Shown: piece after piece, positions 32,041 to 36,076 of the stretch | Position numbering within the stretch: position 1 is the first letter of the stretch | Layout of the letters: each line of letters starts with the position of its first letter | Origin: a virus | DNA length: 36,076 nt | IMG/VR virus record: IMGVR_UViG_3300033148_010433 | Span: 1 to 36,076 of that record | Strand: one strand, 5' to 3' | The notes under the pieces: generated by a model | Told to the model about the DNA's origin: nothing | The model's database searches: none | What the model saw: the letters and a program-made list of their open reading frames with translations, nothing else | Program-made: the position numbers and the translations under genes

Positions 32041-32908
32041 TGGACGATGCGGGGGTGGTTGGTATGTTAGGATGCTTAATGTCAATCGGTCCATACATCT
32101 TCTCCAGATATTGCTCGGCTAACGTGTGCGATCTAGACGATATTAAGCATAACTGGATGCGTTTTGCTTTTCCTTTGTCTTGGTATACCCGATGGTCAAA
32201 GCCTAATGCTCGGATAGCGGTGCCATGCTTCGACCAGAGTTGCTTGTTACCTATCCTGATGCGCCGTAATTCAGCCCTGTGCGGGTTCCAGATAGGTACA
32301 GTCCCATACCTGAAACCACTACCCCACCCAGAGGTGTCGATACTGTACCAGGGGAACGCTTTCAGTACCTTCCAGTTTGCCATGCCGAACCCATGATAAA
32401 CTACAGGCTTGCCCATAGCCATCTGATGCGCTTTGGCTAGGTATCGCCACATGCTCCTGCTACCTGATTGCGTGTGACCAACCATCCCCCCTAGCGCGAC
32501 ATACGGGTAATCGGTGATGAAATCACGCAGCACCGACCAGGGTTCACCACCATGAAATACTGGTACAGGTTTCAACCCCATCCCTTCCAGTATCCGCTGG
32601 TTCTTTAGCCCCTCTTTTACATCCCCCTTCACGTCCAGGTTGGCATAGTGGGTAAAGATATGTCCCCACTTCTGTAGCCATTCTCCGTAGGCGTGTACGG
32701 TAACATTCACCCCCAGACTGTGAACGGATACCGCACCAGAATCAGCGAAGGTATCGGTATCTCTACCGATGCGGTCCATAACCGCATCCATGTCGCGCTT
32801 CTGGAAGTAGAAGTAAGACATCAGCACCCTGGGGGTACCGTAACCCCTAACCCCTTCCGTTGCGCTTTCCAGGTTGGCTACGTTCGTATCGGCTAGATAG
32901 ATTCTCAT
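31961..32908 (-). CDS. dpdA: DpdA-like DNA 7-deazaguanine transglycosylase
   Basis: This 315-residue TIM-barrel-type protein has DTFADSGAVSV (D56, counterpart of the TGT active-site DSG), HYANLDVKGD (D92), PVFHGGEP and YHGFGMANWKVLKAFPWYSIDTSGWGSGF (conserved barrel motifs), as in phage DpdA proteins. The tRNA-TGT zinc motif (CxCxxC) is absent. DpdA exchanges guanine in DNA for preQ0 or a derivative. The ATG overlaps the stop of the 56-residue gene (ATGA). Complete preQ0 genes lie downstream in the same direction. The C-terminal 40 residues are low-complexity. Confidence 0.88.
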   Translation of the reverse strand: MRIYLADTNVANLESATEGVRGYGTPRVLMSYFYFQKRDMDAVMDRIGRDTDTFADSGAVSVHSLGVNVTVHAYGEWLQKWGHIFTHYANLDVKGDVKEGLKNQRILEGMGLKPVPVFHGGEPWSVLRDFITDYPYVALGGMVGHTQSGSRSMWRYLAKAHQMAMGKPVVYHGFGMANWKVLKAFPWYSIDTSGWGSGFRYGTVPIWNPHRAELRRIRIGNKQLWSKHGTAIRALGFDHRVYQDKGKAKRIQLCLISSRSHTLAEQYLEKMYGPIDIKHPNIPTTPASSNGQEATDGSETIIDHVADTDVVSDTV

Positions 32909-33075
32909 TGGGCAGGTTTTCTCCAGACCAGGGATAGGTTATGTCGTCGTCGTCGTTGACTGGGGGTTTCTTTGGCTATCATCTCTCGGTAATGCTCGCG
33001 ACAGTACCAGTTAGCCAACGACAGCAGTTGCTCCTTCCTCAACTCCAGGTTGTTCCTCTGGCTGTAGTTGCTCAT
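32905..33075 (-). CDS. Small basic protein (56 residues) before dpdA
   Basis: ATG 33075, stop at 32905. GGAGGA lies 6 bases upstream. The 56-residue protein begins MSNYSQRNNLELRKEQLLSL and contains ANWYCREHYREMIAKE and RRRRHNLSLVW. It is basic and mostly helical. It overlaps the end of the ParB-like gene by 65 bases and the dpdA start by 4 (ATGA), so it is well supported as a real gene. Nucleic-acid binding or a DpdA partner is a guess from charge and position. Confidence 0.7.
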   Translation of the reverse strand: MSNYSQRNNLELRKEQLLSLANWYCREHYREMIAKETPSQRRRRHNLSLVWRKPAQ

Positions 33076-33871
33076 CTGTTCTCCTCCGGTTTAAGTTTAC
33101 GTAGTCGTGGGCTATGCTCAACATCTGGTGAAATTTCGCCGCTTCTGACAGATGCTTGGGTAGCATATCCAGTACCTCAGCGAATAGTTGGAATGTTTCG
33201 GGGGGTACGGCTACCCGAATCACCGGCCAAAAGTCCTCATCCTCTGGTTCCCCGTATTCTTCAAGTAATGCGTCTGGGTCGGGTGGGTCAAAGTCAATCC
33301 CATGAGCCTGGGATAGTTCCTCGACCATCAGTCTCAAGGGATCATGTTCCAGCTTCAATTGGGAGACAAGATCGGATAGGATATCCAGGTTCGTACCAGC
33401 CATCGCTGATATCGGGTCTAGCATCGTTAGCAACTGCTTTTCTTCCTGGGGGGTTAGCTGCCGTATGATCGCTGGTATCTTCTCCCCTGGGTACCGTTCG
33501 GCTACCTCTCGTCTACCGTGACCATCGACATAGGTGGGGATTGCTTCGTCGGCACCCCACCCATTTTCAACCTTGCGATCATTCACCAGTACCACCCCCG
33601 ACCACCCGACACCCTCCTTCCCATTAGAACCATAGATCAGAGATTCCAGAGCATCTAACTGATAGTCGTCATGGGTACGCCATTGCAGGGGGTTTTCTTG
33701 TGCGCTGTCTGGGTCAATCCAGACAACCTGTAGTTCGATATCCTCTTTCAGCGTCTCCAGGTAGGGGACGAGGTCATCCCTGTTCTCCTTCTTGGCTTGT
33801 CTGATGAATTTTTCGATTAGGGCATATTGCTGTAGGTCATCTGCTGGGGTTGTGCTGTCTTTATCGCTCAT
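33011..33871 (-). CDS. ParB-like N-terminal domain protein
   Basis: This 286-residue protein carries the ParB/Srx-type core: SAQENPLQWRTHDDYQLDALE, GWSGVVLVNDRK, YVDGHGRREVAERYPGEKIPAII and LTPQEEKQLLTMLD. The central D-G-H-G-R is the ParB nucleotide/catalytic motif. No HTH DNA-binding module is seen, so it is closer to phage ParB-like nuclease or DNA-modification proteins than to a partition factor. The end is acidic. The start (ATG 33871) follows CGGAGA by 1 base and TACAAT by 6, a layout compatible with leaderless transcription. It opens the modification operon. Confidence 0.8.
   Translation of the reverse strand: MSDKDSTTPADDLQQYALIEKFIRQAKKENRDDLVPYLETLKEDIELQVVWIDPDSAQENPLQWRTHDDYQLDALESLIYGSNGKEGVGWSGVVLVNDRKVENGWGADEAIPTYVDGHGRREVAERYPGEKIPAIIRQLTPQEEKQLLTMLDPISAMAGTNLDILSDLVSQLKLEHDPLRLMVEELSQAHGIDFDPPDPDALLEEYGEPEDEDFWPVIRVAVPPETFQLFAEVLDMLPKHLSEAAKFHQMLSIAHDYVNLNRRRTDEQLQPEEQPGVEEGATAVVG
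33127..33140. repeat. Near-perfect palindrome copy in the ParB-like gene
   Basis: GGTGAA-AT-TTCGCC, one mismatch. Confidence 0.55.
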
Positions 33872-33877
33872 TCTCCG

Positions 33878-33886
33878 ATTGTATCA
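33878..33886 (-). promoter_or_regulatory. Possible extended -10 element for the ParB-like operon
   Basis: TGA-TACAAT lies 6 bases before the ParB-like ATG on the minus strand, which would start transcription at or next to the ATG (leaderless). No matching -35 at 17 bases; a TTGACC occurs too far upstream. Weak. Confidence 0.3.
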
Positions 33887-33947
33887 CATTGTCACAGGTT
33901 GAGAAAAGGTCAACCCCAGATTCGTCTAATTCTAGGTGTCGGGGAAT

Positions 33948-33961
33948 GGTGAAAGTTTACC
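33948..33961. repeat. Near-perfect palindrome copy, upstream of ParB-like gene
   Basis: GGTGAA-AG-TTTACC, one mismatch, followed by GATATA. It lies 77 bases upstream of the ParB-like start in the gap. Confidence 0.65.
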
Positions 33962-34046
33962 GATATAGCCACCTGCCCGGTACCTGGATAGATGGGTGGT
34001 CGCTTCCCCAGGTTTCCAATGGGTTGGTCCAATAGTCACAGGCTGG

Positions 34047-34260
34047 CTGTTAGTCCGACAGGAGAATGGTCCTGTTAGACAAACAGTATGTGCTAGGTAA
34101 TATGTGTCCTGTTCCTGTTCGGGCTGTTAGCCCATTCGTAGCCGTTTCCTACGAGAAAGGTACCCGATAGGGGCACATAACAGGGTGGTTCCCCCTGGTA
34201 GGGTGATTCGTACCACCTGATTAGCCATCGCTGGCAACGGCTAGATGTACCCCCCATCTA
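34047..34260. ncRNA. Cluster of consecutive hairpins, candidate structured RNA or origin
   Basis: Stems in order: 34047-34063/34070-34086 (about 15 pairs with two mismatches and one G-T), GGGCT/AGCCC (34121-34133), CGTAG/CTACG (34137-34153), CAGGG/CCCTG (34181-34197), TAGCC/GGCTA (34222-34243) and TAGATG/CATCTA (34242-34260). TATGTGC (34087-34093) can pair with GCACATA (34173-34179) to enclose the central stems. No tRNA consensus fits. Strand and function unknown. Confidence 0.35.
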
Positions 34261-34345
34261 CCCTGTTTCTAATCTATTCTTTTTGCTCGTCTGGGTGGGG
34301 TGGGATGACCTTGCTCACTATGCGAACGGGGAGAAGTAACCAGCC

Positions 34346-34384
34346 AAAAAAATACCCCCCAGGGATACCTCTGTCCCTGGGGGG
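34346..34384 (-). terminator. Intrinsic terminator of the small zinc-motif gene
   Basis: CCCCCCAGGGA (34355-34365) pairs perfectly with TCCCTGGGGGG (34374-34384), an 11-bp stem with an 8-base loop. On the minus strand it is followed by TATTTTTTT. It lies 19 bases after the end of the 34403-34663 gene. Confidence 0.9.
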
Positions 34385-34402
34385 TGGTGGGGGTGGGTAG
34401 GA

Positions 34403-34663
34403 TTAGGCCAAGTAACCCATCGTCCGGTCGGGGTCAAAATCAGGTACCCCAGGGGTGCGGTCAAATTGCTCGTCCAACTCTATCTGATGGTCAAAACATA
34501 GTCCGGTTTCTTTTTCGGCGGCATCAAGGGGGTCTCCGCACATTCCACATTCTCCGGTATCCTGTCCAAAGGATTGTGCCATTTCCCATTCCATAATGTC
34601 GTCCATGATATCCCATCCTGATACCTGTTCTTCGATTACTGCTGTGCCATTTAAGTGTTCCAT
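34403..34663 (-). CDS. Hypothetical small protein with zinc-binding-type motif
   Basis: This is an 86-residue protein starting at ATG 34663, where GGGAGGT lies 7 bases upstream; an upstream TTG at 34678 is unlikely. It is acidic with a CGMCGDPLDAAEKETGLCFDH cluster (C-x2-C-x15-C-x2-H), which could bind zinc. A helical N-terminus has W-D-I-M-D-D-I-M-E-W. It has no known family. It is the last gene of the early-type block, followed by an intrinsic terminator. Confidence 0.65.
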   Translation of the reverse strand: MEHLNGTAVIEEQVSGWDIMDDIMEWEMAQSFGQDTGECGMCGDPLDAAEKETGLCFDHQIELDEQFDRTPGVPDFDPDRTMGYLA

Positions 34664-34686
34664 TTCGTTACCTCCCAAGTAACTGA

Positions 34687-34720
34687 TTCTGGTGGGGGGT
34701 GGTTATCCCCACCCCCCAGA
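34687..34720. repeat. GC-rich hairpin between early genes (copy 1)
   Basis: GGGGGGTGG paired with CCACCCCCC around GGATAA when read on the minus strand. No U-tract. It lies between the 34735 and 34663 genes. Confidence 0.6.
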
Positions 34721-34734
34721 TTCGATTCTGATTC

Positions 34735-35193
34735 TTAGCTGATATTATCAAAGTGATTTCCGCGTCCAGTTCGGCGGCATCGTTCTTGATAACTGGCCGA
34801 TGCTTCGGATACCATCGCGTCTATCGTTACCGTGTTGTCTGCTCTTGGCTCCTGCTCCTTCACTGTAAGGATGATTCTCGGTGCCCATCTGGGGGGTACG
34901 GTACCGTTCTGGACCGGGGCTACACCTTTAATACCCCCCAGTTCTTCCCCCAGGTCCACTGTCAAATACTTGCGTCCAAAGTCGATCACCCTGATTGTGT
35001 GCCTTGATTCCAACCATACATCCCCATCCTTCACTCGGGTGATTTCCCATAATCCTGCGATGGTAACCATCACTTGATAACCCATGTGAAACATTTGCCA
35101 TGCTTGATCATATTCTTTCTTGGCTAATTTTATTGCCCATTCTGCGTCTTTCGATTCTTTGGTGATTGTGTAGGTCTTTGTAATCTGGTTCAT
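34735..35193 (-). CDS. Hypothetical early protein (152 residues)
   Basis: The start is ATG 35193 with AGGAG 8 bases upstream; an upstream GTG at 35238 is unlikely. It contains ITKTYTITKESKDAEWAIKLAKKEYDQAWQMFHMGYQVMVTIAGLWEI, then short strands with WLESRHTIRVIDFG and YLTVDL, and a basic end. No family is recognised. The N-terminal helix-rich part and C-terminal charged tail suggest a small regulatory or DNA-binding protein (speculative). Confidence 0.65.
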   Translation of the reverse strand: MNQITKTYTITKESKDAEWAIKLAKKEYDQAWQMFHMGYQVMVTIAGLWEITRVKDGDVWLESRHTIRVIDFGRKYLTVDLGEELGGIKGVAPVQNGTVPPRWAPRIILTVKEQEPRADNTVTIDAMVSEASASYQERCRRTGRGNHFDNIS

Positions 35194-35213
35194 TTCTGTG
35201 TCTCCTGGTAATC

Positions 35214-35243
35214 CTGGGGGGGGTGGGTTATCCCCCACCCCCT
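35214..35243. repeat. GC-rich hairpin between early genes (copy 2)
   Basis: GGGGGTGGG pairs with CCCACCCCC around GGATAA on the minus strand, the same loop as copy 1. No U-tract. Confidence 0.6.
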
Positions 35244-35262
35244 AACTGATACATAATATGTT

Positions 35263-35279
35263 AAACTTGTACCAAGTTT
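35263..35279. promoter_or_regulatory. 17-bp palindrome in leader, candidate operator
   Basis: AAACTTG-TAC-CAAGTTT, a perfect 7-bp inverted repeat with a 3-base centre, about 70 bases ahead of the 35193 start. Different sequence from the GGTGAA family. Confidence 0.45.
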
Positions 35280-35437
35280 ACCGCATTGTACCTAATTGTG
35301 CAAGTGCAATACCGATATTGAACGAAGTTGCATTTTTACCAGGGGTAGCCCAGGGGGATACGTCTCCTGTAATCCCCGCTAAGATTCTATTTGCTTTTTA
35401 CCCGACCAACCTGGGGGGGAATGGCTCCGTCTATATC

Positions 35438-35451
35438 GGTGAACTTTCACC
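35438..35451. repeat. Dispersed palindrome copy (perfect) at candidate promoter
   Basis: GGTGAA-CT-TTCACC with TATATC on its left. It would sit at about +5 to +18 of the candidate promoter at 35463-35491, a good place for an operator. Confidence 0.85.
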
Positions 35452-35462
35452 CTGTAAGCATT

Positions 35463-35491
35463 CGTCTATTTTGTCTACGGTCTACAGTCAA
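35463..35491 (-). promoter_or_regulatory. Candidate promoter for the 34735-35193 gene
   Basis: TTGACT (35491-35486), 17-base spacer, TAGACG (35468-35463) on the minus strand. The -35 matches 5 of 6; the -10 only 3 of 6. Terminator just upstream and palindrome just downstream support the location. Confidence 0.4.
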
Positions 35492-35493
35492 AG

Positions 35494-35523
35494 AAAATCC
35501 CCAGGCATTGGGAGTACCTGGGG
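35494..35523 (-). terminator. Intrinsic terminator of the 35538 gene
   Basis: CCCCAGG (35499-35505) pairs with CCTGGGG (35517-35523), loop of 11, followed on the minus strand by ATTTTCTTT. It lies 15 bases after the end of the 35538-35798 gene. Confidence 0.75.
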
Positions 35524-35537
35524 TTAGGGGATGGGGG

Positions 35538-35798
35538 CTAAAATGCGGGGGCTACGATCCGCAGCTTCCCATCGTCCATACGGTTATCCAACGTCCGACC
35601 TTCGATGCCCCTGATGGGGTCGTTGTCCAGGGGGGTACCATCCTGGTCAACTTCCTGTATGTCTACGATGGGTACGAACTCCTTCATGATGTGATTCCAT
35701 TGTAACTGGATTTCAATCACCCTACCCCTCAACAGCACTTCGTCGGATAGTGGGTCGTGTAATTCGATTACTGTACCAACCTTCACGTTCTCCGTCAT
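35538..35798 (-). CDS. Hypothetical early protein (86 residues)
   Basis: This small beta-rich protein (VKVGTVIELHDPLSDEVLLRGRVIEIQLQWNHI) has a D-x-R-M-D-D-G-K-L-R end. No family is recognised. The start overlaps the stop of the neighbouring gene by 4 bases (ATGA), and the transcript ends at the terminator at 35494-35523. Confidence 0.65.
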   Translation of the reverse strand: MTENVKVGTVIELHDPLSDEVLLRGRVIEIQLQWNHIMKEFVPIVDIQEVDQDGTPLDNDPIRGIEGRTLDNRMDDGKLRIVAPAF

Positions 35799-36076
35799 CT
35801 GGTTACGCTCCTTCTATTCATCTGCTCGATACTTTCCATTGTCATCCGTTTGCGCTCGATGGTATCCGCACAGGCTTCCGCTGCCCGTAGGTGTCCAAAG
35901 AACGATACGTGCTTGTAACTGTTTAGGCTGTGGGTGAACCACTTCGCCCGACCGTTCGGCTTCCTGGGTTGACCTGGGGCTGGGGTTACCCTACCCACTA
36001 CCTGCCCGTCTATCAGAACTTGATAGATATCAGGTAATCCTGTTTTCTGTACCTTCCACTTCAATCGTATCGTCAT
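35795..36076 (-). CDS. Hypothetical early protein (93 residues, at window edge)
   Basis: The open frame begins with an ATG at the last base of the window and ends at 35795. A more upstream start beyond the window is possible. It contains LKWKVQKTGLPDIYQVLIDGQVVGRVTP, RAKWFTHSLNSYKHVSFFGHLRAAEA and a basic C-terminus. No family is recognised. The W-F-x-H-x-x-N and F-G-H-L-R-A-A-E-A-C stretches are typical of small phage accessory proteins. Confidence 0.6.
   Translation of the reverse strand: MTIRLKWKVQKTGLPDIYQVLIDGQVVGRVTPAPGQPRKPNGRAKWFTHSLNSYKHVSFFGHLRAAEACADTIERKRMTMESIEQMNRRSVTR

Larger units (their letters stand above)
33872..34402. other. Gene-poor region with hairpins (see separate entry)
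   Basis: This 531-base gap holds the palindrome at 33948-33961, the hairpin cluster (34047-34260) and the terminator of the upstream gene. Two short minus-strand frames (34093-34257, 54 codons with weak AGGG; 34127-34228, 33 codons) cross the hairpin region, and neither has a strong ribosome site, so none is called as a gene. Confidence 0.6.
35239..35537. promoter_or_regulatory. Intergenic control region between early genes
   Basis: This 299-base stretch holds, from right to left, an intrinsic terminator (35494-35523), a candidate promoter (35463-35491), the GGTGAA palindrome (35438-35451) and a second inverted repeat (35263-35279). No supported gene. Confidence 0.65.

Noticed and set aside
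33011-33871. ParB-like protein as reader of the palindromes (parS-like)
   Set aside because: It has the ParB N-terminal core but no visible HTH module, and parS half-sites are arranged the other way (TTTCAC-GTGAAA). Not excluded, only unsupported.
34137-34153. 5-bp stem with 7-base loop, tRNA arm-like
   Set aside because: Neither strand has the conserved U33 or T-loop bases, and no cloverleaf can be drawn with the neighbouring stems.
34093-34257. 54-codon and 33-codon minus-strand ORFs in the hairpin region
   Set aside because: They overlap each other and the hairpin cluster, and have only weak ribosome sites.
1-36076. CRISPR array, tRNA, integrase or transposase
   Set aside because: No regularly spaced direct repeats with unique spacers, no cloverleaf and no integrase or DDE motifs were seen.

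Overview
The window is part of the genome of a tailed, double-stranded DNA bacteriophage (or prophage), probably a siphovirus. A long tape measure protein, a lambda-type tail assembly chaperone frameshift and a lambda-gpV-like tail tube protein are present, and no sheath gene is seen. Every supported gene lies on the minus strand, so the genome reads from right (36076) to left (1), and the last gene (endolysin) runs off the left edge. The host is unknown. One secreted glycosidase-like protein carries a signal peptide followed by an IYLPLV tract of the kind common in exported Chloroflexota proteins, which weakly suggests a Chloroflexota host (inference). No integrase, repressor, polymerase, tRNA or CRISPR array is visible.

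Layout from right to left. (1) 36076-34403: four small early-type genes separated by GC-rich hairpins, with two good intrinsic terminators and a candidate promoter-operator. (2) 34402-33872: a gene-poor stretch with at least six consecutive small hairpins, a possible structured RNA or origin. (3) 33871-27267: a DNA-modification region with a ParB-like gene, a 56-residue basic protein, a DpdA-type transglycosylase, a 3D-domain-like secreted protein, a mini YdjM-like membrane protein, QueC, a glycosyltransferase, a methyltransferase, QueD, QueE and FolE. FolE, QueD, QueE and QueC together make preQ0 from GTP, and DpdA would exchange it into DNA guanines. (4) 27228-22325: packaging and portal genes (putative TerS, TerL, portal, MuF-like protein, a small unknown). 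(5) 22324-22022: control region with a near-consensus promoter (TTGACA-N17-TAGAAT) and palindromes. (6) 21964-15691: protease-scaffold, decoration protein, major capsid, head-tail connectors, tail terminator, tail tube, and a G/GT-type chaperone pair with a GGGAAAC slippery site. (7) 15689-7828: tape measure and tail-tip proteins. (8) 7706-2534: accessory region with a secreted glycosidase-like protein, a cysteine-rich YkgJ-like protein, a 927-residue propeller-plus-repeat protein and small tail genes. (9) 2518-1: a small unknown, a PAS protein, a holin-like protein and a two-domain endolysin (GH-A-like glycosidase plus M23 peptidase).

The most unusual signal is a dispersed 14-bp palindrome, GGTGAA-NN-TTCACC. 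It occurs as twelve perfect and at least four one-mismatch copies spread over the whole window, in intergenic regions and inside genes. Perfect intragenic copies always use the same codons (GGT GAA NNT TCA CC, Gly-Glu-x-Ser-Pro), which implies selection on DNA sequence. This resembles the stoperator systems of some temperate mycobacteriophages in arrangement but not in sequence. The second notable point is the pairing of a complete preQ0-to-DNA pathway with a glycosyltransferase and a methyltransferase in one overlapping operon, which suggests a further-modified 7-deazaguanine in the DNA.
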